A stretch of DNA of 64,000 nucleotides from Colwellia sp. 20A7 (lineage in GTDB: Bacteria > Pseudomonadota > Gammaproteobacteria > Enterobacterales > Alteromonadaceae), in assembly GCF_009832865.1 (NCBI RefSeq), contig NZ_CP047130.1, positions 3,100,001-3,164,000 of the forward strand, given 5' to 3'. Within the stretch, counting starts at the first letter, position 1; every line of letters starts with the position of its first letter. The notes below the pieces were generated by a model. The model did no database searches. It was not told the DNA's origin and saw only the letters and a list, made by a program, of their open reading frames with translations. The translations under genes and the position numbers were made by a program. Below are positions 8,799-18,463 of the stretch, one piece after another.

Positions 8799-9164
8799 AT
8801 GTCAGATCAAAACATATTAGTAAAAAATAAAGACTGGTTAACAGTGTGTAGAACAAGTGATTTAATTAAAGATTCTGGTGTTTGTGCTTTAGTAGAGCAA
8901 GGTTTAGAACAGAAGCAAATCGCTATTTTTCATTTACCAAATACAGATAAAAAAGTATACGCCGTAGATAATTATGACCCTATTGGCGACGCTAATGTGC
9001 TGTATAGAGGCATTGTTGGCAGTGTAGGTGACGATATTGTCGTCTCCTCCCCTTTGTATAAGCAGCACTATTGTTTAACCACAGGAAAATGTTTACAAGA
9101 AGATATAAGTATTGATGTATTTCCTGTAAGAATAATTGAAGACCAAGTACAGCTTTTTGTCTAG
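8799..9164 (+). CDS. nirD: Nitrite reductase small subunit
   Basis: Small partner of NirB, 121 residues, Rieske-like fold. The usual Rieske cluster ligands (paired CxH motifs) are absent, as in other NirD proteins, so it is structural and not redox-active. Recognisable parts are KVYAVDNYDPIGDANVLYRGIVG and the C-terminal VFPVRIIEDQVQLFV. It follows nirB by 10 bases with its own AAGGAAT ribosome site, consistent with co-translation in the nitrite reductase complex. Confidence 0.93.
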   Translation: MSDQNILVKNKDWLTVCRTSDLIKDSGVCALVEQGLEQKQIAIFHLPNTDKKVYAVDNYDPIGDANVLYRGIVGSVGDDIVVSSPLYKQHYCLTTGKCLQEDISIDVFPVRIIEDQVQLFV

Positions 9165-9199
9165 TGATACTAGCTAACTATTAAATACACGTAAACCAA

Positions 9200-9234
9200 C
9201 TCAGTACACACGTTATAAATCTGGTGGTACTGAG
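9200..9234 (+). other. Hairpin between nirD and nasA
   Basis: CTCAGTAC pairs with GTACTGAG, and after a one-base bulge CAC pairs with GTG, making an 11-bp stem with a 12-base loop. It stands in the 102-base gap before nasA, with no T run. An RNA-processing or stability element is the most likely reading. Confidence 0.45.
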
Positions 9235-9266
9235 CATTACTCTCTGTTGTTGAAAAGGTAAATTTT

Positions 9267-11951
9267 ATGAGTTGTTCTCAATCATCACATATTGTTCAAT
9301 CGACTTGTGCTTACTGTGGTGTGGGTTGCGGTATTGATATTACGGTTGAAAATAATGAGGCTAATGCTCTCGTTGGTACACTAGAGCATCCAGCTAACTT
9401 TGGTAAACTGTGTGTTAAAGGAACCAATTTATTAAAAACGACTGACTTAACTAATCGCTTACTTGAGCCACAAATAAATAACCAAACGGTTAATTGGTCC
9501 ATAGCAACAAAGCATGTAGCCGATAAATTTTCACAAATTATCAAAGAGCATGGCCCTGACTCAGTTGCTTTTTATGTTTCAGGACAAATTCTGACTGAAG
9601 ATTATTACCTCGCGAATAAGTTAATGAAAGGCTATATAGGCTCAGCCAACATTGATACTAATTCACGCCTTTGTATGTCGTCGGCGGTTGCCGCTTATAA
9701 ACGCAGTTTTGGCGAAGATGTAGTACCTTGTAGTTATGATGATTTAGACACGACTGAACTTTTATTAATCACAGGTTCCAATGCTGCTTGGACACATCCA
9801 GTTTTATTTCAACGTATTGAAAGAGCTAAAAAACGTAACCCCAAAATGAAAGTTGTTGTTATTGACCCGCGTAAAACAGCGACTTGTCAAATAGCTGATT
9901 ATTTTTTACCGATAAAACCCGGCAGTGATGCGGCATTTTTCAATGGTTTACTTAATTATTTAGCCCTCAATGAAGGACTCGATAACGATTATATCCATAA
10001 TAATACTCAGGGTTTCGACGCAGCATTAGTAGAAGCAAGTTACTGGTCAATAGAGAAAGTCGCAACTTATTGCGATATTGATCAACAAGATGTTGAAAGT
10101 GTGTACCAACTATTTTTAACGACTGAAAAAGCAATTACCTTTTACTCAATGGGCATAAATCAATCAAGCTCAGGTGTTGATAAATGTCATAGTATTATAA
10201 ATTGCCACTTAGCTACTGGTAAAATAGCTAAAGACGGCTGTGGGCCGTTTTCAATAACGGGGCAACCTAATGCCATGGGCGGCAGAGAAGTTGGCGGTCT
10301 ATCTAATCAATTAGCGTCACATATGGACATCGAAAACCCCAAACATCGTTCTACGGTTCAGCGTTTTTGGCAGTCACCTACTATGGCAGATAAGGCAGGT
10401 TATAAAGCCGTTGAATTATTTGATGCCATCGATGAAGGTAAAATAAAAGCTGTCTGGATTATGGCGACGAATCCTTTAGTGAGCTTGCCCGATCGTAAAA
10501 AAATAACCCGAGCATTAACTAAATGTGAATTTGTTGTCGTTTCTGACTGTGTTGAAAACAATGATACTTTAGACTTTGCTGATGTGAAATTACCTGCAAC
10601 ACCGTGGTTAGAAAAAAATGGTACTGTCACCAACTCAGAACGTCGTATTTCACGTCAAACTAATGCGATAGCTCCTAATGGACAAGCAAAACACGACTGG
10701 GAAATTATTGCAGACGTAGCCACGGCAATGGGATACATAGGCTTTAAATACTCACATGTAAGTGAAGTTTTTCGAGAGTTTTCTCAGTTATCTGGTTTCG
10801 AAAATAATGGTGAGCGGATATTTGATATTTCTGCGTTTTCGACCATTACAACAGCACAGTATAATCGTTTAAAGCCAGTGCAATGGCCGGTTAATGATAC
10901 TTACCCTGAAGGTAAAAAACGTGTTTTTGAAGATGGTAAGTTTTCTACGCCGTCTGGCAAAGCAGTATTTTTTCCTATTAAGCCTCAAGCACCAACACAG
11001 AAAAAATCGGCTAAATATCCTTTTAGATTAAATAGCGGACGCTTAAGAGATCAGTGGCATACTATGTCGCGTACAGGTAAGGCTGCACAACTTACCGCCC
11101 ACACAGACAAATGTTACCTTTACATTAATCCAGAGGATGCCGCACAGTTGCACATAGTTGATGATGAAATAGTTAATGTTTTATCAAATACTGGCCAAGC
11201 GACTGTTCATGTGAAATTAGATAAAAATCAACGAAGCAAAGAATGCTTCATGCCTATTCATTGGAATGAACAGTTTGCTTCTAGCGCGAACGTCAGTAAT
11301 TTATATGCAAGTATCGCCGACCCTATTTCTGGTCAACCTGAAAGTAAACATGGGGCAATTGCCTTAAGCAAAACATCCTTTAAGCAGTTTGGTCAACTAC
11401 ATATTAATGAAGATTTTATTGTTCAAACACAAGTAAATAACGAGTTTTGGACTAAAGCACGAACGAGTTATGGCATGAGCTTTGAATTTGCCAATACGCA
11501 CGTGGAAACAGATATGTTAAATTGGTGTCAAACCACTAGTTGCATCTCAGGTGAATGGATGCAATTCACAACAGAAAACACCCATTATGTCATTTGTTTA
11601 CAAGCAGGAAAGTTAGTCTTTTTATGTTACTGTGCAGCAACAACCCCAACAATAGAAAGCGCATGGCTTGAGCATGCTTTTAGTCAAAACAATCTGCCTG
11701 AAACCGATATACAATCATTATTGTCTGGTACATCAAATGAGAGCTTTGCTAAAGGTAGACAAATCTGTAGTTGTTTTAATATTGGAGAAAAAGAAGTTAT
11801 TAACGCAATAAAATCGGGGTGTAATTCAATTAGCCAGTTAGGCGATACGTTAAAGTGCGGTACTAACTGTGGCTCTTGTAAGTCGGAATTAGGTGTATTA
11901 CTTAGTGAACATAAGGAAAATAAAGAAGAAATAATGTTAACCATGCTTTAA
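9267..11951 (+). CDS. nasA: Assimilatory nitrate reductase, catalytic subunit
   Basis: Cytoplasmic Mo-bis-MGD enzyme reducing nitrate to nitrite, 894 residues. The N-terminal [4Fe-4S] site is C-x2-C-x3-C (CAYCGVGC, residues 14-21) with the fourth cysteine in GKLCVKG near 51. Molybdopterin oxidoreductase and molydopterin-dinucleotide-binding domains follow (GQPNAMGGREVGG near 332; LNSGRLRDQWHTMSRTG near 590). The C-terminus carries a BFD-type [2Fe-2S] domain (CSCFN near 834, CGTNCGSC near 865). This tail and the operon position distinguish it from formate dehydrogenases and periplasmic Nap. No NasC-type FAD reductase gene follows, so the electron donor is open. Confidence 0.94.
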   Translation: MSCSQSSHIVQSTCAYCGVGCGIDITVENNEANALVGTLEHPANFGKLCVKGTNLLKTTDLTNRLLEPQINNQTVNWSIATKHVADKFSQIIKEHGPDSVAFYVSGQILTEDYYLANKLMKGYIGSANIDTNSRLCMSSAVAAYKRSFGEDVVPCSYDDLDTTELLLITGSNAAWTHPVLFQRIERAKKRNPKMKVVVIDPRKTATCQIADYFLPIKPGSDAAFFNGLLNYLALNEGLDNDYIHNNTQGFDAALVEASYWSIEKVATYCDIDQQDVESVYQLFLTTEKAITFYSMGINQSSSGVDKCHSIINCHLATGKIAKDGCGPFSITGQPNAMGGREVGGLSNQLASHMDIENPKHRSTVQRFWQSPTMADKAGYKAVELFDAIDEGKIKAVWIMATNPLVSLPDRKKITRALTKCEFVVVSDCVENNDTLDFADVKLPATPWLEKNGTVTNSERRISRQTNAIAPNGQAKHDWEIIADVATAMGYIGFKYSHVSEVFREFSQLSGFENNGERIFDISAFSTITTAQYNRLKPVQWPVNDTYPEGKKRVFEDGKFSTPSGKAVFFPIKPQAPTQKKSAKYPFRLNSGRLRDQWHTMSRTGKAAQLTAHTDKCYLYINPEDAAQLHIVDDEIVNVLSNTGQATVHVKLDKNQRSKECFMPIHWNEQFASSANVSNLYASIADPISGQPESKHGAIALSKTSFKQFGQLHINEDFIVQTQVNNEFWTKARTSYGMSFEFANTHVETDMLNWCQTTSCISGEWMQFTTENTHYVICLQAGKLVFLCYCAATTPTIESAWLEHAFSQNNLPETDIQSLLSGTSNESFAKGRQICSCFNIGEKEVINAIKSGCNSISQLGDTLKCGTNCGSCKSELGVLLSEHKENKEEIMLTML

Positions 11952-12078
11952 TCAGGTTTCAATCACGCGCCATATAACTAATTGTTTTTAAAAACAATAT
12001 GTCAACATGGGGTTAAAGCTGGTTAGATATATTACTTCTATTATGGTTACTACTACGATTCACTCTTAATTTAACTGG

Positions 12079-12285
12079 CTACTCAGTGGCTTCTAACGGG
12101 CTAGTCGAATCATCTAAACTAATTCGGCGCGCTTCACTTTCCAGCAAAACAGGAATATCTTGTTCAATGACATAAGCTAATTTATCAAATTTACAAATAA
12201 GCTCTTGCTGCTCTTTATTATAATCAAGCTTACCTTTACACACAGGGCACGCTAATATTTCCATTAACTTTACATCAAAAGCCAT
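12079..12285 (-). CDS. ycaR: Trm112 family protein YcaR
   Basis: Small zinc-ribbon-like protein of 68 residues. The N-terminal [16 protein letters not shown] with a CPxC pair and the ending [13 protein letters not shown] are characteristic of the YcaR/Trm112 family. Its gene lies immediately downstream of lpxK on the same strand, the order seen in many Gammaproteobacteria, where kdsB normally follows. Here kdsB is absent and the convergent nasA gene begins 130 bases away. In other organisms Trm112 activates methyltransferases; the bacterial role is poorly defined. Confidence 0.88.
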   Translation of the reverse strand: MAFDVKLMEILACPVCKGKLDYNKEQQELICKFDKLAYVIEQDIPVLLESEARRISLDDSTSPLEATE

Positions 12286-12444
12286 AATTTCACTCTCTTC
12301 ATTGGTTTTATCTTTAAGTAGAATCAGTTCACTTCTACCTTGGTAATTAAATTGACTAATTAGTTACTAGCTAAGTTTATAACTAAACTAATAATTAGCT
12401 TAATAGTTTAACTCGTCACTATTGTCACTTTACTTAAATAAACT

Positions 12445-13464
12445 TTATACTTTAAAGCTATTTATAGATTGAATTAATACGTCTTTATCTTGCTCTGAAA
12501 ATTGGGCACTAACAGGTAAATACCACCAGTTCTTTTGCGCGAAGCCTCGACATTTTACCGCATCTTTCTCTGTCATTAATAGCGGTAAATCTGCTTTAAA
12601 TTCAACAAAGTCATTAACAGTGAAGTTTTTATGGTCAATAAAGCCTTGTTGTGTTGCTAAATCAAAGCCTAGTGTTTGTAACGTATCAAAAAAACGTTGC
12701 GGCTCGCCAATACCGGCAATAGCGTTAACGATTTGCCATTGTTGAATAAAATCCGGTAACAACATTTTTTCACCCGTTGTTACTTGGATTAATTCACAGC
12801 CTGCTAACGTCATGAATAAAGGCTTACTCACTAGCTGTTTGGTATGGTCTGAGTTGTTACCATTATAAATAATCAAGTCAGCTTCTTTTAAACGCCAAGT
12901 CCCTTCTCGTAAAGGACCTGCCGGCAACAGTAAGCCATTACCAAAAAGTCGTTTGGCATCAATAATCACCAACTCTAAATCACGTTGTAATCGATAATGC
13001 TGTAAACCATCATCACTAATAACAATATTACATCCATGCTCAATTAACTTTTCTGCATTAGCAACGCGATCAGCGCCTATCACGACCGGAATGTTACAAC
13101 GTTGATAAATTAAAAGCGGCTCGTCACCTGCTTGATAGCTAGTACTCTTTTCATCCAATAAATAAGGATAAATATCAGCCTGACTGCCATAACCACGAGA
13201 GATAACCCCTGGCTTTAATCCTAATGTTTTGGCGAGTTCAACTAAGTGTATAACTACAGGAGTTTTACCATTACCGCCAACACTAATATTACCAACAACA
13301 ATAACAGGCGCTGCAACTTTATACGATTTTAATAAGCCCAAACGAAAAGCGAGCCTTCTTACTAAGCTTATTAAATAAAACAATCCGGTTATCGGCAATA
13401 ATAGCGGTACAAGCCAATATTTTGCCTGGTGATTTTTAAACCAAACCTTTTCAATTAATCGCAC
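12445..13464 (-). CDS. lpxK: Tetraacyldisaccharide 4'-kinase
   Basis: Inner-membrane lipid A kinase that phosphorylates the 4' position of the tetraacyldisaccharide, 339 residues. A membrane-anchor segment (about 18-38) precedes the P-loop GNISVGGNGKTP (about 58-69); GADRVANA and DDGLQHYRL are further family motifs. The GTG at 13464 is chosen because GGAG lies 5 bases upstream and the protein then begins VRLIEKVW, like E. coli LpxK; a TTG at 13500 would add 12 residues. It follows msbA on the same strand, the standard msbA-lpxK pair. Confidence 0.93.
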   Translation of the reverse strand: MRLIEKVWFKNHQAKYWLVPLLLPITGLFYLISLVRRLAFRLGLLKSYKVAAPVIVVGNISVGGNGKTPVVIHLVELAKTLGLKPGVISRGYGSQADIYPYLLDEKSTSYQAGDEPLLIYQRCNIPVVIGADRVANAEKLIEHGCNIVISDDGLQHYRLQRDLELVIIDAKRLFGNGLLLPAGPLREGTWRLKEADLIIYNGNNSDHTKQLVSKPLFMTLAGCELIQVTTGEKMLLPDFIQQWQIVNAIAGIGEPQRFFDTLQTLGFDLATQQGFIDHKNFTVNDFVEFKADLPLLMTEKDAVKCRGFAQKNWWYLPVSAQFSEQDKDVLIQSINSFKV

Positions 13465-13517
13465 ACTAACTCCATCTTTTGCATTGAGTGCTGGTGTCAA
13501 AAAATAATACCATCATG

Positions 13518-15281
13518 TTACGATTCAAATTGAAAACGATGCAATTGTGCGTACGCACCGTCTTTATCAAGTAAGGTTTGATGATTACCTTGCTCAACTA
13601 TTTTTCCTTGCTCCATCACAATAATTTTATCCGCATTCTCAATGGTAGATAATCGATGAGCAATAACAATAGACGTTCTATTTTTTTGTAGTGTTTGTAA
13701 AGCATCCTGAATATGACGTTCAGATTCAGTATCTAAAGCGCTAGTTGCTTCATCTAAAATTAAAAATGGTGCATCACATAATAAAGCGCGCGCAATAGCC
13801 ACACGTTGTCTTTGACCTCCTGATAACAAAGCACCATTCTCACCAATATTCGTTTCTAACCCCCGATCCATCTTCTCGGCAAATTCCATCACGTGAGCAC
13901 TTTTAGCTGCAGCAATAATCTCATCCATGCTCGCATCTGGTTTCCCATAGGCAATATTGTTAGCTAAGCTGTCATTAAATAACACAACATCTTGTGAAAC
14001 ATAGGCAAATTGTTGTCGTAAATCGTTTAGATAATATTCTTCAATATTAATGCCATCGATGAGTATTTCACCTTCGCTAGCATCATAAAAACGCAATAAC
14101 AGCGCACTGGCTGTTGATTTGCCACTGCCTGAACGACCGACTAAAGCGAGAGTTTCACCTGTATTTAGTTCAAAAGAGACATTTTCAAGCGCCCACTTAG
14201 TATTAGTTAACCCATTTTTATCAAAATTATAAGCAAAGTTAACCGCCTTAAAAGCGATATTACCCTGTGCTTTAACGAGGTGTTTGTCGCCGGTGTCCTT
14301 TTCTTTTTCTTGATCTAAGACAGAGAAAATACTCACGCAGGCGGCCATGCCTCGTTGAAATTCACTATTCACATTGGTTAGCATTTTTAATGGTCTTAAC
14401 AACATAACCATGTAAGTAATAATACTGACAAAGCTACCAGCCGAAATACTATCGCGTAAAGTTTCAGAGTTAACAGCATAAAAAACAAAAGCTAAAGCAA
14501 ATGACGCTATAATTTGAATAATCGGCACACTGGCTGATTTTGCAGCGACAAGCTTCATTCGCTGATATCTATTTTGATTATTTATTTGCTGAAAACGGCC
14601 AAATTCTTTTGCTTGGCCGCCAAAGGTTAATACAACCTTATGGCCATTAAAAGTTTGCTCTGCCGCCGTAGTAACTTCTCCCATCGCACCTTGGATATTT
14701 TTACTTATTTTACGAAAACGTTTTGAAACTACATTAACAATAATAGTAATAATTGGCGTGATCAGTATAAAAATAGCAGAAAGTTGCCAGCTGATATAAA
14801 ACATTAATCCCAACAAACCCAAAACAAAGGCGCTTTGCTGCACGATAACTAAAATAGATTTACTCACTGAATTTAAAACTTGTTCGGTGTCATAAGTTAA
14901 TTTAGAAATTAGCCCACCGGTTGACTCTTTATCATGAAAAGCCACAGGCATTCCCATAATATGTTCAAATAAATTTTGCTTTAAATCGGTAACCACATTG
15001 TTTCCCACCCAAGCTAAACAGTAGTTAGCAATAAAATGGAAAATACCACGGAAAACAAAGGCGGCCACTACAAACACAGGCGCCCATTTCATAAAGTTAG
15101 GATTACTTCCTACAAGCCCCTCATCAATTAACGCTTGTAACTTTGATAGAAAGTAAACATCAATAGCTGCGTAACCTAACATACCTATAATAGATACAAT
15201 AAAACCAAGTTTATAAGGTTTAGCATAACCAAAAAGACGCTTGAAGTTTTGCCCTGTAGTGGCGTTTGTTGAATTTTCCAT
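13518..15281 (-). CDS. msbA: Lipid A export ATP-binding/permease MsbA
   Basis: Homodimeric inner-membrane flippase for lipid A-core, 587 residues. The N-terminal half has six hydrophobic segments (ABC_membrane, about 25-310) and the C-terminal half is the ATPase: Walker A GRSGSGKST near 380, signature LSGGQRQR near 487 and Walker B FLILDEATSALD. Length and layout match MsbA, and the neighbour lpxK supports this over a generic half-transporter. It is transcribed towards lpxK and follows comEC across a short gap. Confidence 0.94.
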   Translation of the reverse strand: MENSTNATTGQNFKRLFGYAKPYKLGFIVSIIGMLGYAAIDVYFLSKLQALIDEGLVGSNPNFMKWAPVFVVAAFVFRGIFHFIANYCLAWVGNNVVTDLKQNLFEHIMGMPVAFHDKESTGGLISKLTYDTEQVLNSVSKSILVIVQQSAFVLGLLGLMFYISWQLSAIFILITPIITIIVNVVSKRFRKISKNIQGAMGEVTTAAEQTFNGHKVVLTFGGQAKEFGRFQQINNQNRYQRMKLVAAKSASVPIIQIIASFALAFVFYAVNSETLRDSISAGSFVSIITYMVMLLRPLKMLTNVNSEFQRGMAACVSIFSVLDQEKEKDTGDKHLVKAQGNIAFKAVNFAYNFDKNGLTNTKWALENVSFELNTGETLALVGRSGSGKSTASALLLRFYDASEGEILIDGINIEEYYLNDLRQQFAYVSQDVVLFNDSLANNIAYGKPDASMDEIIAAAKSAHVMEFAEKMDRGLETNIGENGALLSGGQRQRVAIARALLCDAPFLILDEATSALDTESERHIQDALQTLQKNRTSIVIAHRLSTIENADKIIVMEQGKIVEQGNHQTLLDKDGAYAQLHRFQFES

Positions 15282-15359
15282 GGGAGAAGTTATTTCACTG
15301 CATCTGAAGGATATTATAATGAGCTGATTTTAACGCAGTTTAAGTAAACAACCAACTAA

Positions 15360-17774
15360 TCAAAGCGAATTTGCAAACCAAAACGGCCATAAATCCTCAT
15401 GATAAGTATATTGAGTAATACCTTTTTCAGATAAATCTAAAACTATTTGGCCTGAAGTAGCACTATTGAGCATTGTAATATTGTTTAACTGATAACGTTT
15501 TACAACCTCAGCAACAGGCATACGCCAACGATTTAAATACCCAGCACTCACAATGGCAAGCTGAGGACTAACATGAGTAATAAAAGCGTCACTTGATGAG
15601 GTTTTAGAGCCATGATGGGGTACAACGAGCACATCAACTTGTAATTGTGGATACTGATTAATGAGCGTACGCTCAACTTTTTTAGATATGTCGCCTGTTA
15701 ATAAAACTTTATTATTTTCATCTGAAATAAGTACTACACAGGAATCATCGTTGTTCTCTCCAACAAGTGTCTCTGGCCATAAAAATTCAAACGTTATAGT
15801 TTGCCAATTAAATGAATTACCTTGCAAACAACGACCCGTAACTTTCTGGCTATTACTTTCTTGATCAAGATTATAAATGAGTTCTTTAATTTCAATTGAC
15901 TGCTGCAAAGTTGCTAGTCCGCCAGCATGATCATTATCGCTGTGACTGATAATTACTTTATCTAACCGGGATATCCCTGCATATTGCAGATACGGTAAAA
16001 CAACCGCATCAACCATATTAAAACCGCTTTTATATGCTGCACCTGTATCATATAAAATAGCATTATTATCACGTTTCACTAATATTGATAAACCCTGCCC
16101 TACATCAAAAACAATTACCTGCCAATCGGTAAGGTTTTCGTTCGATTTTCCAACCATTTTTAATACAAGTAATAACAAGGTAGAGCAAATAAAAGTGACA
16201 CTAATAATTTTATAATTAACATTTACTTTTGCTTGAAAAAATATGAAAAACACACTTAATACCCCCAGCAAAACGGTCAACTGAACTTGGAAACTTGACA
16301 GCGTTATTATCGCCCATGGGATGTTTGCTAAATAACTCAAATAATGCCAAAGAAGTTCGATTGATTCTACACATAGCGCTATAACAACCTGGGATAATGT
16401 TGAGGATATAGGCATTAAAAGCACTGATAATAAGCACAAAGGAATAACGATAAAACTCATCCACGGTACTGCAATAATATTCGCAAATAAGGCAACAAGT
16501 GATATTTGTTGAAAGAATATGGCACTAATAGGCAATAGCATTAACGTAAGACTTAACTGAATAACAACCAGTCCTTTGATAAATATCCATAATTTACTCC
16601 CTGATGAAAGCGAACTTTTAAACCGCCATAAAGTCATAAAAATAATAATAACGGCATAAACTGATAACCAAAAGCTTGCGGTAAATAAACTAAACGGTGT
16701 CGTTAACGTTATAATAAACAAAGTAAATAATAACCAACGTTTAATTGAAACTTTTATACCTAAGAAGCGTGTGCACCAATACAGACTTAACATGACTAAC
16801 GCACGGACTGTCGGTAATGAAAAGCCAGCTAAATAACCATAACTGAGTGCTGCCATCATGCTTAAACCAATGGCAAAATAACGACTATTAACTGTCTGAA
16901 TCTTGTGACTATTCGCAAAAAAACTCAATGGTATATTTTGCATTACAAACATAAATAAGAAGAATGTTCCCGTTGCAACTAAACCAATATGTAAGCCTGA
17001 AATGGCAATAAGGTGACCTGTACCTGTAGCTTGTAGAACCTGCCACAGCGTTTGACTTAACTCGGTACGCGAGCCAAAACCTAACGCTAATAATAAAGAA
17101 GATAAATCGTGTTTTGGCAGTAATTGTTGATAATGACTAAAATTTTGTTGTCGTAGAGTAGCTTCATCTATAAGTAGCTTGTTGTTTTCATCATTCACAA
17201 CATAACCTGTCGCGCTTATTTTTTTACTATTAAGCCATGTTTGATAACTAAAACTTCCTAAATTGGCTAATCCATGAGCAGGCTTAAATTTCACCTTTAA
17301 GCTAACTACTTGCCCTTGTTGCAAGGATAGCGTTGCATTACTCCAACTTAATCGTAGTATTAATGCTTTCGTCAATTGGTTATTATTGATGTGAGTTACA
17401 TTAATATTGAAACGTAAGCGATTTTCAGACAACGACTTGTTACTTAATGGATCAGACAATTCCATTAAAGGTGAATGTAAAGTTAGGATTTCGCCTTGTA
17501 TCCACTGTGTTTTACTTGATAAATCTAAAACGTCTAGGTTATTTTCTTGCCATAATTGTTGAAAATTAACAGCATTAAATAACATCCAGCTTGCACCAAA
17601 GAGTAAACCAGAGCTTAATCGCAAGGGCTTAAATGACCGATTAATACGCGAAGGGTAATAAAAAAATAAAATAGATGTAAATATAAGTGAAAATAGCACA
17701 AAAATATCTGGCACTATTGGTGAGAATAATGAGAATATAGCACCCAGAAAAAAACACGCTAGCCACCAGTCCAT
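15360..17774 (-). CDS. comEC: DNA internalisation protein ComEC/Rec2
   Basis: Inner-membrane channel for uptake of single-stranded DNA in natural transformation, 804 residues. The N-terminus has two membrane segments, then the DUF4131 region, a competence domain with many hydrophobic segments (SHLIAISGLHIGL-type motif, here GHLIAISGLHIGLVA near 250) and a C-terminal metallo-beta-lactamase-like domain with HSDNDHAGG near 610 and VPHHGSKTSS. The order comEC-msbA-lpxK is conserved in Gammaproteobacteria. The gene looks intact. No other competence genes are in the window. Confidence 0.92.
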   Translation of the reverse strand: MDWWLACFFLGAIFSLFSPIVPDIFVLFSLIFTSILFFYYPSRINRSFKPLRLSSGLLFGASWMLFNAVNFQQLWQENNLDVLDLSSKTQWIQGEILTLHSPLMELSDPLSNKSLSENRLRFNINVTHINNNQLTKALILRLSWSNATLSLQQGQVVSLKVKFKPAHGLANLGSFSYQTWLNSKKISATGYVVNDENNKLLIDEATLRQQNFSHYQQLLPKHDLSSLLLALGFGSRTELSQTLWQVLQATGTGHLIAISGLHIGLVATGTFFLFMFVMQNIPLSFFANSHKIQTVNSRYFAIGLSMMAALSYGYLAGFSLPTVRALVMLSLYWCTRFLGIKVSIKRWLLFTLFIITLTTPFSLFTASFWLSVYAVIIIFMTLWRFKSSLSSGSKLWIFIKGLVVIQLSLTLMLLPISAIFFQQISLVALFANIIAVPWMSFIVIPLCLLSVLLMPISSTLSQVVIALCVESIELLWHYLSYLANIPWAIITLSSFQVQLTVLLGVLSVFFIFFQAKVNVNYKIISVTFICSTLLLLVLKMVGKSNENLTDWQVIVFDVGQGLSILVKRDNNAILYDTGAAYKSGFNMVDAVVLPYLQYAGISRLDKVIISHSDNDHAGGLATLQQSIEIKELIYNLDQESNSQKVTGRCLQGNSFNWQTITFEFLWPETLVGENNDDSCVVLISDENNKVLLTGDISKKVERTLINQYPQLQVDVLVVPHHGSKTSSSDAFITHVSPQLAIVSAGYLNRWRMPVAEVVKRYQLNNITMLNSATSGQIVLDLSEKGITQYTYHEDLWPFWFANSL

Positions 17775-17864
17775 AGTGAATAAAATACTTCCTGTATCAA
17801 TTGCTGTGTAATCAATGTATTAACGAATAATCGACGATAAAAACTTGAATATAATAGTAAGTAT

Positions 17865-18380
17865 ATGCCAAAAAAACTAATTAAGCGCATAATGCCAGAT
17901 AATCAGCGTATCAAAGATAATAAACACTTAAAAATCTTTGGTGCTTTATTGCACAATCCTAATTTATGGCATATGAACCGTCATTCAGTAGCAAAGGCTT
18001 TTGCTGTTGGGCTGTTTTTCGCTTTTATTCCAGTACCTTTTCAGATGGTGTTAGCCGCAGGTACTGCCATTATGGTGCATTCAAATTTACCACTTTCAGT
18101 TGCTTTAGTTTGGCTAACAAACCCGTTTACCATGCCCGCAATATTTTATTTCTGCTATTCTGTCGGCGCATGGTTAATAAACGCCCCTGTTCATGATTTT
18201 AAGTTTGAAGCAAACTGGCAATGGATAGCGGATAGCTTATCGTCAATAGGCCCTGCATTTTTATTGGGCTGTGGCGTATTAGCAATAATTTTTTCAATGT
18301 TGGGCTATTTTGGTATGCAACTTTTATGGCGTTACAGTGCGGTGAAAGCATGGAAGAAACGTAACAAAAATGACAAATAA
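17865..18380 (+). CDS. DUF2062 membrane protein
   Basis: Integral membrane protein of 171 residues in the DUF2062 family. A basic cytoplasmic N-terminus (MPKKLIKRIMP) with an LHNPNLWHMNRHSVAKAFAVGLF motif leads into two or three hydrophobic segments (about 50-75, 80-105, 135-160) and a basic tail (KAWKKRNKNDK). The family has no established function, and it is often found next to comEC as here, divergently transcribed. Start ATG is the first in frame and gives the normal family N-terminus. Confidence 0.8.
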   Translation: MPKKLIKRIMPDNQRIKDNKHLKIFGALLHNPNLWHMNRHSVAKAFAVGLFFAFIPVPFQMVLAAGTAIMVHSNLPLSVALVWLTNPFTMPAIFYFCYSVGAWLINAPVHDFKFEANWQWIADSLSSIGPAFLLGCGVLAIIFSMLGYFGMQLLWRYSAVKAWKKRNKNDK

Positions 18381-18388
18381 CTCAAAAA

Positions 18389-18422
18389 CATCGTAATCCT
18401 AAATCAATTCAGGGTTACGATG
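18389..18422. terminator. Bidirectional terminator-like hairpin
   Basis: CATCGTAATCCT pairs with AGGGTTACGATG with one mismatch around a 10-base loop, between the convergent DUF2062 and ruvB genes. T runs are weak on both sides. Confidence 0.5.
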
Positions 18423-18463
18423 CCGCTAGGTAAAATCAAATTATTGACGAGGTAACGAACAAT

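Noticed and set aside
9267..11951. Formate dehydrogenase as the identity of the molybdoenzyme
   Set aside because: The C-terminal BFD [2Fe-2S] domain and the adjacent nitrite reductase and nitrate transporter genes point to NasA.
17966..18196. A second + strand frame within the DUF2062 gene
   Set aside because: It is fully contained in the recognised membrane protein gene in another frame.
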